Assembly (NCBI GenBank): GCA_030849465.1
Contig: JARVLF010000015.1
Span: forward strand, 2,046,001-2,110,000
Source: Moesziomyces globuligerus
Lineage: Eukaryota; Basidiomycota; Ustilaginomycetes; Ustilaginales; Ustilaginaceae
Direction: 5' to 3'
Length of the DNA: 64,000 bases
The position numbers were made by a program, and so were the translations under genes. This document shows positions 51,386 to 61,485 of the stretch, in pieces. The notes beneath the pieces are model-generated. The model was not told where the DNA came from. It saw nothing but the letters and a program-made list of their open reading frames with translations, and searched no databases. Position 1 is the stretch's first letter, and the number at the start of each line of letters is the position of its first letter.

Positions 51386-54300
51386 ATGCAACCGTCGCGG
51401 TTGCCCGTCGACGGCGCCGCAGGCTCGAGCACAGCACCTCGACAATCGAATCCCCGCGTGCCAACCATGCACCCCTCGACCAACATGCTGCCACCTTCCC
51501 AGTCCACTCTGCGCTTCCCTTCGCATCCTCCGCCTCTCCATGCCGCTGCCAGCCACGACTCCTCGAGCGCGTCTTCAGATCCTCGCCGCAGATCCTCGCC
51601 TCCCGCCCGCTCCGAGCATCCTCAAGCGGTCCACATCGACATAGATCGGCATCGCAACCAAAGCGGCGCCGGGATGGCCCACTCTCCGCCCGCGTCCTCC
51701 TCGACTACGTCCTCGCAGCAGACCACGCCATCTTCCCATGCTACTACAAAGTCCAGTGGCACCTCTTCGCCTGCCTCTAATGTTGCTCCTTCTTCCAAGC
51801 CTACCCCTTCCACATCGACTTCCTACACACTCGGCAACTACCAGCTCGGCGACTGCCTCGGCCGCGGCGCTTTTGGCTCCGTCTACCGCGGCCTCAACTG
51901 GATGAACGGAGAGACGGTCGCCGTCAAGCAGATCCAGCTCGGCAACATCCCCAAATCAGAGCTCGGCGAGATCATGTCCGAGATCGACCTGCTCAAGAAC
52001 CTCCATCATCCCAACATTGTCAAGTACAAGGGCTCAGAAAAGACCAAAGACTACCTCTACATCATCCTCGAGTACTGCGAGAACGGCTCCCTCCACAACA
52101 TCTGCAAGCGCTTCGGCAAGTTCCCCGAAGGCCTCGTCAGCGTGTACATCTCCCAGGTCCTCGACGGTCTCGTCTACCTTCATGACCAGGGTGTCATCCA
52201 CCGCGACATCAAAGGCGCCAACATCCTTACCACCAAGGACGGCTCCGTCAAGCTCGCCGACTTCGGCGTCGCCACCAAGACGGGCGCTATGAGCGAGTAC
52301 GCCGTCGTCGGGAGCCCCTACTGGATGGCGCCCGAAGTCATCGACCAGAGCGGTGCGACCACCGCAAGCGACATCTGGAGCGTCGGATGTGTCGTCGTCG
52401 AGCTACTCGAAGGAAAGCCGCCCTACCATTTCCTCGCTCCCATGCCCGCCCTCTTCCGCATCGTCCAGGACGACTGTCCGCCCCTGCCCGAGGGCGCGTC
52501 TCCTGTCGTCAAGGACTTCCTCTTGCATTGCTTTCAGAAGGACGCCAACCTTCGCGTATCCGCTCGTAAACTGCTCCGCCATCCGTGGATGATCAGTGCT
52601 CGCAAGCAGCTCGATCAGCTCAAGTCCGGTGGCTCTCTCCGCGCAGGCGCCACCGGCTCCTTCAACACGCCTCACGAAGAAGCCGTCAAGAGCGTTCAAG
52701 AATGGAACCAGGCGCTCAAGGAACCCCCTAAACAGACGGCTCAGCGCCTCAACGATCCTGACACCGTTCGTGCTCCAATCCAGCCCAGCCTCCGCAGAGT
52801 CAACGCCATCGCGGCCGAACTGGGAACAGCAAAGCCTCTGGCACGCAAGACGCGCCTTCCTGCCCGCCCCACTCTGCCGCTCGACTTCAGCCCGCCACCC
52901 GCCGCACAACGCAACGACATCCGCGTCGACACTTCGTCCAGACCAGGCTCGAGGCTCATGGAGGCTATCTCTCGCTCCCCAAACAGTGCGACCGAGCATA
53001 CAACCACAGTGCCCGTGCCAAAGGTTGCGCCACCTCCGATGGTCAGGCAACCCTCTTCGCCCGGAAACGGCTCCGGCTTCCGCACGCCCTTGGTGGGAGC
53101 AACACCTGCCACATCCTTGCTGGACCAGCGCGTGAAGCTCGCCGACCTGCAGCAGCCAGAGCGCCCCGACGACAACTGGGACGACGACTTTGAGGAGGAC
53201 ATCACCACCACCAAGATCGCCGCCCTCGAGAAGACGAGTCATCCCGACAACTCGCAGACGACTGCGAAGCCTGCTTCCACGTCGGTGGTCGATACAGACG
53301 TACAGACGCCCACCAAGGAAGCTTTCGCCAACAAGTCTTCGGGAGCGAATGAGCTTTCTCACAACGCTCGAGAGGATGTCTCGGCCTCACCATCCCGTCC
53401 TTCGGCGAGCGAGGCCGACTTTGATCAGCGCACCATCCGCCCGCTTTCGGGGCCCATCCTCCGCTCGGTTTCGTCGTCTCCGCAAGTGCGCACCGCCAGT
53501 CAAAAAGCGGCTGCCCCGACTCCAGCGCTCTCCAGCTTCACTGCAGACGAGGAGGATGACTATTCTGATCTCGTCGGCGACGGCCAGGAAGACCTCCTCA
53601 ACAGACGTATCCGAGACTTGCAAATGCAGAACAGCGTCGGCAAGCGCCTCTTCCATCCGAACGACCTCGTGCGTCTTTCAAGTCCCCGATCAGGCGCAAA
53701 GGCTTCCACTTCCTCCTTGGCGGAAGCCGGCTCTGCTTCGCCGGTTCGCGGCTCTGATCGCCGCCGACAGGCTTCGTCAGAAGCGCTGCGCAGCTCCCTC
53801 AGCGCATCGGCCACCCGGGCTCCTTCGAATCCGACCAGTCCCCAGGCTACACTGCGACTCGAGAAGGACGAAAAGTGGAAGCAAATGCGCCGTACACTCG
53901 GCAAATACTCTGAGGACCAGTCTGCCGAAGACTACTCGGACCTCTTCGGCAACGCGGACGCAGCGAGCAACGGGAAGGAGGACGCCAATCTGAGCGGGGG
54001 CCACACATTACAGCTCACTGCGCGCCTTTCGAACCGATCCTGGTTGCGAGACGACGAGAACGACGAGGACGATCCGTTCGCCGAGATCGACGAGGGCTTC
54101 AATGCCGAGGCCGACATGGAGGCCAACGTGGCGCGCGACCAGCATGCTCGCATGTGTGCCTTTGTCGCCGAGCTCGTCGAGTCGCTCGACCCGCGCACGA
54201 ACGTCGAGGAGCTGCTGCAGGTGTGCGAGGACATCGACCAGATCCTTACCGACATGCCCGAGATGAAGGCGCAGCTCCTGTCGTCGCACGGTGCACTGGC

Positions 54301-56554
54301 GTTGATCCAGCTTCTGGAAGCTGCAGCTGACCGCGAGCTGGCCACGCGGCTGCTGGGAATCCTGAACCTGATCATCTTCGAGGATCCAGAGGCGCAGGAG
54401 AACCTGTGCCTGATCGGCGCGATCCCCGTGGTGATGACGTTCACCACCAAGAAGTGGCCGCACGACCTGCGGCTCGAGGCGGCGCACTTTGTGTTTGCCA
54501 TGTGCTCGACGTCGCGCCTGACGCTGCAGTTTGTGCTCAGCTGCCGCGGCCTGCGCACGCTGGTCAGTCTCATCGACGAGGACTACCTCGAGCAGAAGGA
54601 CCTCGTCTGGATTGGCGTCGGGTGTGTCAGCAGTGTGCTCGAGCTGCAGAGTCCGGCCTCGCGCAACGACTTTTGCCGCATGCTGGCCCAGGAGGGGCTG
54701 CTGGAACCGCTCTCGTCGGCGCTGCAGAGCGTGATTGCGGACGACGAGGACGAATACGCGTCCGAGGCGCGCGCCAACATCCTCCAGATCCTCCTCATCT
54801 ATTCGCAGTCGGACAACTTCCTCAAGCGTCAAGTGGCGACGCGCAGCGTGCTGCGTCGCATCCTGCGCTCCGCCGCGATGCTGGATCCCGAAGCGCTGAC
54901 GCTGATGCTCAAGGTGGTCAAGAACCTGTCCATGTCGCCGACGCTGCTGGACGAGATGCAGAATGCCAACACGATCGAGATCCTGTCCAACATCCTGGCG
55001 CAGCATCACGGTGGACCGCACGGGACCGAGATCTCGAACCAGGTGCTCAACACCATGTACAACCTCTGCCGGCTCTCCAAGTCGCGCCAGGAGGAGGCGG
55101 CGCAGGCGGGCATCATCCCGCAGCTGCTGCGCGTCGCGCGGACCAACTCGCCGCTGCGTCAGTTTGCGCTGCCGATCCTGTGCGACTTTGCGCACGCGGG
55201 CAAGGCGACGCGCAAGATGTTCTGGCAGCACCGCGGACTGCACTTCTACCTCAAGCTGCTCGAGGATCCGTACTGGCAGGTCTCGGCGCTCGAGAGCATC
55301 CTCATCTGGCTCCAGGACGAGACGGCGCGCGTCGAGGAGGTGCTCATGCAGCCCGGCTCGGTCGAGGCGCTGCTCTGCATGTTTGCCACCAGCAAGGCGA
55401 ATTCGTTCGAGAACCTCCTCGAGCCGTTTGTCAAGGTCTGCAGGCTCTCGAGCGCCATCGTCACGTCGATGGCGCGCAACACGCTCTTTGTCAAGCGTCT
55501 GCTCGAGAGGCTCTCGCATCCCAAGGCCGTCGTTCGGCTCAACCTGCTCCGGCTGACAAAGATGATGTGCGACCTCAAGGCAGATGCCCGCTCGGCGTTG
55601 GTCGAGCAGCTGCATGTCTACGAGGCCGTCGAGAAGCTTGCTGCCAAGGACAACGCCGTGCTCGTCAAGGAGCTCGCGCGCGATATCCTCAGCCAGCGGC
55701 ATGCCGAGCGCGAGGTGGGCAGGACCGTGCGCCGTACGCTGTCGGACACGCACATGGGCGATGGCAGTCGCAGCCCGGCTGTAGGTGGCTCCAACAGTCC
55801 TGGCTCGGTCACTGCCGCGTTGCCAGGCACGGGAGGGCTCGGACAGATGGTTGGGTTGCGGGCATCGGCGCCGTACCGGCGCAAGATCTCGAATGGCGGT
55901 AGTGAGGCAGGTACGATCCACGAACGGTCGATCTCGACATCGCTCGTCGAGGGCTCGCCGTCGTCTGCCTCGTCGACGCTGTCTTCGCTGGCGGGGACAC
56001 CTTCGGCGTCTCGGAGTGCGGCGATGCGCGGGTTGGTGGGTCGGCTGGGACAGCCGCGTCGCTCGGTGACGCCGAATCGCGAGCTCATGGGCGAGAGCCA
56101 CTCTGTGGGCAGTGCACCTTCAAGCCGCACGTCGCCACTCATGTCGCTCGAGCCGCTGCCGCAGGGTGAGGCGATGAGGCAGCGGCAGAGCTCCCAGCCG
56201 CACGCGCCCGAACGTCTGCGCGGCTCGACACCTCCTGGCGTGGGGACGGAGAAGAAGATGCCCAATCTGTCGGTCGGACACGTCGGCTTGACCCGCGCCA
56301 TGAGCCCGCGCATGCGCAGCATCTCGAACGAAGTCAAGCTCGCCGCAGCCAAGGCAGCCGCCGGCGAGGCGTACCAGCCGCCCCCGAGGTCGCCGCTGAT
56401 GCACTCGTCGGTCGATTCCACCGCCCGTCGCAGGCCAGACAAGATAGAGGCGGACAGCACCGATGCACATGAGAGGGACAGGGATCGCACCATGAGGCCG
56501 CCCTCGAGAAGGCCCATCCCATCCCTCCCGCCCACTCATCGATTCTCACCCTAG
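51386..56554 (+). CDS. Cdc7/SepH-like septation initiation kinase with armadillo region
   Basis: Intronless 1722-residue protein from the ATG at 51386; the frame upstream has no ATG. A Ser/Pro-rich N-terminus is followed by a Ste20/MAP3K-type kinase domain at about 152-405: glycine loop GRGAFGSV, Lys in AVKQI (about 181), HRDIKGAN (about 272), DFG (about 291) and APEV. This is closest to Cdc7 of S. pombe, SepH of Aspergillus and plant MAP3K-epsilon. A long Ser/Thr/Pro-rich linker (about 430-880) holds acidic DDNWDDDFEEDI motifs. An armadillo/HEAT-like helical region covers about 900-1430. The basic, Ser-rich tail closes the protein. It is expected at spindle pole bodies and the septum in the septation/mitotic-exit network. 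Much longer than S. pombe Cdc7 (about 1060). Confidence 0.9.
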   Translation: MQPSRLPVDGAAGSSTAPRQSNPRVPTMHPSTNMLPPSQSTLRFPSHPPPLHAAASHDSSSASSDPRRRSSPPARSEHPQAVHIDIDRHRNQSGAGMAHSPPASSSTTSSQQTTPSSHATTKSSGTSSPASNVAPSSKPTPSTSTSYTLGNYQLGDCLGRGAFGSVYRGLNWMNGETVAVKQIQLGNIPKSELGEIMSEIDLLKNLHHPNIVKYKGSEKTKDYLYIILEYCENGSLHNICKRFGKFPEGLVSVYISQVLDGLVYLHDQGVIHRDIKGANILTTKDGSVKLADFGVATKTGAMSEYAVVGSPYWMAPEVIDQSGATTASDIWSVGCVVVELLEGKPPYHFLAPMPALFRIVQDDCPPLPEGASPVVKDFLLHCFQKDANLRVSARKLLRHPWMISARKQLDQLKSGGSLRAGATGSFNTPHEEAVKSVQEWNQALKEPPKQTAQRLNDPDTVRAPIQPSLRRVNAIAAELGTAKPLARKTRLPARPTLPLDFSPPPAAQRNDIRVDTSSRPGSRLMEAISRSPNSATEHTTTVPVPKVAPPPMVRQPSSPGNGSGFRTPLVGATPATSLLDQRVKLADLQQPERPDDNWDDDFEEDITTTKIAALEKTSHPDNSQTTAKPASTSVVDTDVQTPTKEAFANKSSGANELSHNAREDVSASPSRPSASEADFDQRTIRPLSGPILRSVSSSPQVRTASQKAAAPTPALSSFTADEEDDYSDLVGDGQEDLLNRRIRDLQMQNSVGKRLFHPNDLVRLSSPRSGAKASTSSLAEAGSASPVRGSDRRRQASSEALRSSLSASATRAPSNPTSPQATLRLEKDEKWKQMRRTLGKYSEDQSAEDYSDLFGNADAASNGKEDANLSGGHTLQLTARLSNRSWLRDDENDEDDPFAEIDEGFNAEADMEANVARDQHARMCAFVAELVESLDPRTNVEELLQVCEDIDQILTDMPEMKAQLLSSHGALALIQLLEAAADRELATRLLGILNLIIFEDPEAQENLCLIGAIPVVMTFTTKKWPHDLRLEAAHFVFAMCSTSRLTLQFVLSCRGLRTLVSLIDEDYLEQKDLVWIGVGCVSSVLELQSPASRNDFCRMLAQEGLLEPLSSALQSVIADDEDEYASEARANILQILLIYSQSDNFLKRQVATRSVLRRILRSAAMLDPEALTLMLKVVKNLSMSPTLLDEMQNANTIEILSNILAQHHGGPHGTEISNQVLNTMYNLCRLSKSRQEEAAQAGIIPQLLRVARTNSPLRQFALPILCDFAHAGKATRKMFWQHRGLHFYLKLLEDPYWQVSALESILIWLQDETARVEEVLMQPGSVEALLCMFATSKANSFENLLEPFVKVCRLSSAIVTSMARNTLFVKRLLERLSHPKAVVRLNLLRLTKMMCDLKADARSALVEQLHVYEAVEKLAAKDNAVLVKELARDILSQRHAEREVGRTVRRTLSDTHMGDGSRSPAVGGSNSPGSVTAALPGTGGLGQMVGLRASAPYRRKISNGGSEAGTIHERSISTSLVEGSPSSASSTLSSLAGTPSASRSAAMRGLVGRLGQPRRSVTPNRELMGESHSVGSAPSSRTSPLMSLEPLPQGEAMRQRQSSQPHAPERLRGSTPPGVGTEKKMPNLSVGHVGLTRAMSPRMRSISNEVKLAAAKAAAGEAYQPPPRSPLMHSSVDSTARRRPDKIEADSTDAHERDRDRTMRPPSRRPIPSLPPTHRFSP

Positions 56555-56693
56555 ACTCACCACAACTACACACGGCTGCGGCCGCCGCACTTTCGCTCAT
56601 TTGACACACCTTCAATCCGTGCGTTCGTTCCAAGTTTGCCTAGACTGAGACGATAGGATTCTAGAGCGTGCGTGGGGTTCGTGGTGGGTCTCG

Positions 56694-57716
56694 CTAGTGA
56701 TGGTAGGCGGGGGCGTGAGGTTTGACGATCTGCCAGGCCTGGTCTACGGCGTCGACGACGTCCTTGGGGAGAGGTCCCTTTTCGAAGTCGACGAGGTTCT
56801 GTTGGATGTGATTGGTGGAGCTTGCGCCGATGATGACTGCGTCACCGTGGTCCGGAGAGAGGAGCGAGTGGTGCATCGTCCAACGCAGAGCGATTTCGGC
56901 GGTGGAGAGCGAGTGTTGTTCGGCGACGGGTCGGATGGCCTCGACGGCTTTGAAGTAGTGGTCGGTCCAGTACCTCTGGCGGTACATCTGACCCTGCGCT
57001 CGCTCGGGATCGAACCTCGAGCCGGCTTCGACCTTGGACTCCCTGCTGAATGCGCCTGTGAAGAAGCCGCCGCCGAGGGGGTTGTAGGCGTAGTACGCGA
57101 TGCCGTGTTTTCGGAGGGTGGGGAAGAGGGCCTCTTCGGCGGTTCGAGTGATGGCGTTGTACAGGCCCTGGTAGACAGAGGGTTTGATCCAGTTGTGCTT
57201 GTCTGCGATCTCGACAATCTGCTCCACCTCGTCGGCGCGGTAGTTGCTGATGCCGAAGCGCTTGAACTTGCCCTGGGCATGCGCGGCGTTGACCGCCTCG
57301 AGCGTCACCTCGAGCGGCACCTCGCGGTCGGGCGAGTGGAGGTAGAAGAGATCGAAGCTCTTCGTGCCGAGCGTGGCGAGGCTGTCGTCGATCGCGCGCG
57401 TGATGTCCTCGGCGGAAAACGTGTACTTGTCCTTGCTCGGAAAGTTGGGCTTGCGCGCACTCGGAAACGACTTGGTCGCGATGCGGAACGAATGCTCCGA
57501 GCTAGGCACCGTCAGGCCAAGCTGTCGAAGATAGTCTTCCGAACTGCCCAGACCGTACATGCGCGCCGTGTCCAGCTCCGTGTGGCCGTGCGCGGCAAAG
57601 ACGTCCAGGATCGCACGGCAGTCAGACAGGTTGTGCACGCGCGCCTGCTCCGCGCCTTCGGCGCCGAATGTCATGCATCCGAAGACGATCTTGACTCGTG
57701 TCTTGCTCGACGACAT
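56694..57716 (-). CDS. Aldo-keto reductase (AKR7, aflatoxin-aldehyde-reductase type)
   Basis: Intronless 340-residue protein from the ATG at 57716, which opens at MSSSKTRVKIVFGCMTFG; a longer frame upstream has no conserved sequence. The catalytic tetrad is visible: Asp49 and Tyr54 (ELDTARMYG), Lys82 (IATKSFP) and His127 (FYLHSPDR). It is a (beta/alpha)8 barrel with NADPH-binding tail features at SSTNHIQQNL near 310. AKR7-type enzymes reduce dialdehydes and other reactive carbonyls in the cytosol. The physiological substrate is unknown. The gene ends 139 bases from the kinase gene and is divergent from ELP4. Confidence 0.93.
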   Translation of the reverse strand: MSSSKTRVKIVFGCMTFGAEGAEQARVHNLSDCRAILDVFAAHGHTELDTARMYGLGSSEDYLRQLGLTVPSSEHSFRIATKSFPSARKPNFPSKDKYTFSAEDITRAIDDSLATLGTKSFDLFYLHSPDREVPLEVTLEAVNAAHAQGKFKRFGISNYRADEVEQIVEIADKHNWIKPSVYQGLYNAITRTAEEALFPTLRKHGIAYYAYNPLGGGFFTGAFSRESKVEAGSRFDPERAQGQMYRQRYWTDHYFKAVEAIRPVAEQHSLSTAEIALRWTMHHSLLSPDHGDAVIIGASSTNHIQQNLVDFEKGPLPKDVVDAVDQAWQIVKPHAPAYHH

Positions 57717-58218
57717 GTTGATGATGAAGTTGTGATTGCAGACGATACTTGTGAAGTGATGAGGGAGGACGTCTATTTGTATCCGTAGACGCCAGATGGA
57801 GGAGAGGACCGGCTCAAGATAGGTGCAACTTGGTGGTGGAGGTGGGAGTGGCAAAGTGGAGGAGATGGCGGGCGAGGAGAGTGGAGGAGTGGCTCGCCGA
57901 GGTGGAGAAAGGAGACCTTTCCGCCGGCAACTCGGCATGTTGCACAGCGGTGCCTGAAGCACGGACCAGCGCCAGTCGGCTATGCAGCCAACGGAAGCTC
58001 GCACAGAATAGACAGCGTTCATCACAGTCTAACAAACGTCGGGCATTTGATTACGTCCTGCTGACGGGCATGGAAGCCTTCCTCCACCTGCGAAATTTGG
58101 CCGCTCTCCACCGCTTTAGCTAGCTGCAACACGGGAGCTCCTCATCCTACTGGCCTGCGTATTATCCACCACACTCGACAGCACTTCCATCGCGCACGTC
58201 CGTGCGACCCTTCGCGCG
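57717..58218. promoter_or_regulatory. Divergent promoter of AKR and ELP4 genes
   Basis: A 502-base spacer shared by both genes; nothing distinctive seen. Confidence 0.4.
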
Positions 58219-59952
58219 ATGTCGTCCTTCAAGCGTCGGGTTCAACCGGGCTCGAACTCGGCTGCGCTTCCGTTATCGGCCGGTGTGAAGCCTTCGTCGT
58301 TCTCGTCGCCCGTGCCGCTCGTCTCGACGGGCGTGCCTGCGCTCGACGACCTGCTTTCCGGCGGCGGTCTTGCATCTGGCTGTGACCTCCTCCTCCTCCC
58401 TGCATCAGGCACTGCTTCCTCTTCGGCTGCTGTCGCCGGCGCGTCCACCACACCCTCCGCTGCTGCCGAGACCGACCATGCCGCCCGCGCGCTTGCCGAA
58501 CCCTACCTCGACCTTCTCCTCGGCTACTCGGTCGCCCAGGGCCTCGCCTCGTCCCACACTGCCGTAGTCATCGGCGAAGACACGGCCGGCTTCACGGCGG
58601 GCCTCATGGCGCGTGCCGGCGACCTCGACGATCAGCTCCTCGCTCAACTCGGCCCGGCCACCACTGCAGCGCCGACCGAGGCGCCCTCGGATCACCTCGA
58701 CACCGTTGTCGACGACGACGACGCCCCGGTCAAAGGCCAGAGTAGTACTTCGCAAGGAGGAGAGGAGGCGGATAATGCGCAGAGGGAGCGCGAGATGAAG
58801 ATCGCCTGGCGGTATCACAGCATGCGGCAGTTCAACACCACGGTCAACGAGCCCGGCAGCAGCACAGAGGCGGCGCCGTTTTGCCAGACGTTCGACCTGA
58901 GCAGACGGATCGACGCACGTCTCCTCCAGCATGCCGCCAGCCAGCGTCGGCTCGAGACCTTGGATGTTGCAGACGAGGCGCAAGGCGGAGGGAGCTCGTA
59001 CGAGGCTGCATTTGCACGCATCCAAGCCGCTGCGCAGCGGTGTCGGGAGCAGCAGCTCTCTGCACCTTCGTCTGCACCGCCTGTGCTGCGAATTGCGGTG
59101 CGCTCGCTCGGCTCGCCGAGCTGGACTGTCGCACGCGGGCAGACACCGCAGTCTGAGGCCGTGCGCTTCCTGCACCGGTTGCGGCGGCTGCTTCGTTCGC
59201 TCGCGCTCGTCGACGCGACGGCGCGGCAGGCGGCGATCCCGGCCATCGCGGTGGTCTCGATCTCTTCCGTCCTGCTGGCAGGCGCGGGCGGCGGAAACGT
59301 GGTGCATCGAATGGTGCACAGCGTCGATGCAGCGGTGACGCTGAGTGCGTTTGCGAGCTCGACGGCGCTGCGCCGCGCGTTTGCGGCGTACACGGGCGCG
59401 TTCAAGGTGCTCAAGACGCCCGCGGTCGGCACGCTGACCAACCCTTCCGTCCGCTCCTCGGTGCTGCGCGGGATGGGATCCGGCACGGCGTCTGGCGCAG
59501 GCGGGCTCGCAGGCGCAGGAGAGGGCGGCGCAGGTGGCGGGGAGAACAACCTTGCTTTCAAGGTGAGGAGGAAGCGGCTCGTCATCGAGACGCTGCATCT
59601 CGATGTCGAAGGCGGCGTCAGCGAGCGCCGGACCAAGCCGCCAAGGGCTGATGCCGAGGCGGCGCCCAGACGCACTCTGCAGACGAGCAAAGCGGAGCCA
59701 CAACCACCAAGCCAACCAGGCACGAGCCAGGGTAGCGAGGCGCCAGCACCACCAAAGGCAAAGCTGACGGGGCTCGCAGCGCTGAGGCAGCGTGGACTGG
59801 CAGCTGCCGCGTCCCGGTCCGACGAGTTGGCCGTTCAGGTCGACGCATCCACTGGTCGCAGTCACAGTCATGCCCGACCAGGGACGCAGCGCAGAGTCAC
59901 ACCACCTTTGAGCAAAGCTGCCGACGCCCGTCCGCAAGACCTAGAGTTCTAG
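58219..59952 (+). CDS. ELP4: Elongator complex subunit Elp4
   Basis: Intronless 577-residue protein. The PAXNEB/RecA-like fold begins with STGVPALDDLLSGGGLASGC at about 36-55, the family's P-loop-like motif lacking a true Walker A Lys. Conserved MKIAWRYHSMRQF (193-205) and FCQTFDLSRRI (about 221-231) follow, then the beta-rich core LRIAVRSLGSPSW (about 290) and AIPAIAVVSISSVLL (about 335-350). With Elp5 and Elp6 it makes a hexameric ring that binds tRNA in wobble-uridine modification by Elongator. Longer than yeast (456) or human (424) because of Ala/Ser/Gly-rich inserts near 60-80, 150-190 and 415-440 and a Pro/Ser-rich tail. It is convergent with the Rds1-like gene with only 81 bases between stops. 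Confidence 0.93.
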   Translation: MSSFKRRVQPGSNSAALPLSAGVKPSSFSSPVPLVSTGVPALDDLLSGGGLASGCDLLLLPASGTASSSAAVAGASTTPSAAAETDHAARALAEPYLDLLLGYSVAQGLASSHTAVVIGEDTAGFTAGLMARAGDLDDQLLAQLGPATTAAPTEAPSDHLDTVVDDDDAPVKGQSSTSQGGEEADNAQREREMKIAWRYHSMRQFNTTVNEPGSSTEAAPFCQTFDLSRRIDARLLQHAASQRRLETLDVADEAQGGGSSYEAAFARIQAAAQRCREQQLSAPSSAPPVLRIAVRSLGSPSWTVARGQTPQSEAVRFLHRLRRLLRSLALVDATARQAAIPAIAVVSISSVLLAGAGGGNVVHRMVHSVDAAVTLSAFASSTALRRAFAAYTGAFKVLKTPAVGTLTNPSVRSSVLRGMGSGTASGAGGLAGAGEGGAGGGENNLAFKVRRKRLVIETLHLDVEGGVSERRTKPPRADAEAAPRRTLQTSKAEPQPPSQPGTSQGSEAPAPPKAKLTGLAALRQRGLAAAASRSDELAVQVDASTGRSHSHARPGTQRRVTPPLSKAADARPQDLEF

Positions 59953-60033
59953 CACATCACACATCACAGAAATACATGGCGAGGTATAGTTCATTCCAAA
60001 ACGGATTCGTGCGATTCCGCAAGTCACGGTGCA

Positions 60034-61410
60034 TTAAGCCGACGACGAAGGGGTGGGGATGTTGGCCGAGCCGAGGCTGGCGAGCGAAGCGACGATCGAC
60101 TGCGTGCCCGTAGCCGTGGCCGAGCGCGAGGCCGATTCGGTCGAGACGATCGAGTCCGAGCCGCTGGCAGTGGCTGTGGCGATAGCCGAGCTAGCCGAAG
60201 CCGAACCAGTGGGGCCAGCACCAGCGGCGCCAGTGGCAGTGGAACCGGAGCTACCCGTCGAAGTAGCCGCACCCGCCGCCGACGAGGACGAGGTGTTGGT
60301 GGCATCAGGAGCCTGGGGGAGGGGGATGTTGACGTAGCCAACCGCGGGGCCGGCGAGCGTGTTGTCGTCCGTGACGGCCTCGTTGCTGCTCGTCACGACG
60401 GCGTACATCTGGCCGCCGGTGAGGTTCGAGGGCAGCGTCACCTGCGACTGGTTCTGCTGCAGAGGCAGGAACTGCGGACCGGCCACGCCCTGGATCACCG
60501 CCAGGTAGGCCTCGCTCGCATTGCCCGTAGCGTTGTACTGCACCTGGATCTGCTGACCCGGAGTGAAGCTGCCGTTGGCCGCACCACCGCTGAGCGTCAG
60601 CTGGGGGAAAGCGGTGATGGGCAGACTAGCGTTCTGAGGGCACTCCTGGATGAAGGGCGCAGCGAGCGAGTAGACCTGCTTAAAGTCGAGCGGCGTGTCA
60701 AACGCACCGGGGATCGCATTGCCACCACCGTTGGTCTGCGCAATCAGGTAGCTAGCATGACGACCCTCGACGGTGAGGATGCTACCGGCGGTCTCGAGGT
60801 AGGTCGAGTTCGAGATGTTCTTGGCCGCACCGAGGTAGGCCGACGTACCGACACCTTCGAGAACGCGCGCGGTGGTCAGGAACGAGGCCACGTCGGTCAC
60901 GCTCGAAAAGTTGTAGGTGCATGCAGGCACGGCCTGATCGCCGAGCGCGGCGGTGAGGAGATCGACGTGCGCAGCCTCGTCGCGACCGATCGAATAGATC
61001 TGGTTGCGCACCGAAGCATTGTAGCCCGCCGCCTCAAAGTCCGAGCTCGAGAGCTTCGAGAGCGACTGGTTGTAGAACGTCGCCTCGAGATGCTCGAGCG
61101 TCAGCGCGTACTGCAGGATCTGCGTGTCGTTGAACGTCGCACCGCCCGCAGACGGCGTAGAGGTCGAGCTGGCGCCAGGAGGCGCGGATTCCGTCGGCGT
61201 GCCCGAGGCATCGGGAATCGAGGCCGACGAGCTGGAGGACGGGATCACGCCGGTGGCGATCGATGCGGCCGCCGACGAGACACGAGTCGCACTCGCTGCG
61301 CTGGGAGTGGGCAGGCTGTCGGTGGCGCCCGCCTGGCGACGGAACACGGGCGAACAAGCCGCAGAAGAGGCAGCTGCGAGAGCGAGAACAAAGGAGGGAG
61401 AGACCTTCAT
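60034..61410 (-). CDS. Secreted ferritin-like (Rds1-type) protein
   Basis: Intronless 458-residue protein. Residues 1-19 form a signal peptide (KVSPSFVLALAAASSAA), followed by a dibasic Arg24-Arg25 that may be Kex2-processed. A Ser/Thr/Pro-rich stretch (30-90) comes next. The ferritin-like fold starts at about 93 with LQYALTLEHLEATFYNQSLS, giving candidate metal ligands Glu106/Glu109, and continues with GRDEAAHVDLLTAALGDQAV (Glu145, His148) and VEGRHASYLIAQTNG (about 213-227). Members include S. pombe Rds1, linked to starvation and stress, but the biochemical role is unresolved. The last 90 residues are Ser/Ala/Thr-rich and probably O-glycosylated. Multiple N-sequons are present. A TATATAG element lies upstream at 61485-61479. 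Confidence 0.88.
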   Translation of the reverse strand: MKVSPSFVLALAAASSAACSPVFRRQAGATDSLPTPSAASATRVSSAAASIATGVIPSSSSSASIPDASGTPTESAPPGASSTSTPSAGGATFNDTQILQYALTLEHLEATFYNQSLSKLSSSDFEAAGYNASVRNQIYSIGRDEAAHVDLLTAALGDQAVPACTYNFSSVTDVASFLTTARVLEGVGTSAYLGAAKNISNSTYLETAGSILTVEGRHASYLIAQTNGGGNAIPGAFDTPLDFKQVYSLAAPFIQECPQNASLPITAFPQLTLSGGAANGSFTPGQQIQVQYNATGNASEAYLAVIQGVAGPQFLPLQQNQSQVTLPSNLTGGQMYAVVTSSNEAVTDDNTLAGPAVGYVNIPLPQAPDATNTSSSSAAGAATSTGSSGSTATGAAGAGPTGSASASSAIATATASGSDSIVSTESASRSATATGTQSIVASLASLGSANIPTPSSSA

Positions 61411-61478
61411 GGCGAGAATGATAGAGAAGGGATGGATGAGTCGGGACCATTCGACTGCGACAATGAGTCGCGGACAGA

Positions 61479-61485
61479 CTATATA
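61479..61485 (-). promoter_or_regulatory. Candidate TATA box of the Rds1-like gene
   Basis: TATATAG on the minus strand lies 69-75 bases upstream of the ATG at 61410, in the right orientation and at a suitable distance for a short leader. Confidence 0.5.

Noticed and set aside
54008..56101. A 697-codon minus-strand frame inside the Cdc7-like kinase gene
   Set aside because: Antisense shadow of the armadillo region, with Arg/Leu/Gln-rich composition and no recognisable fold.
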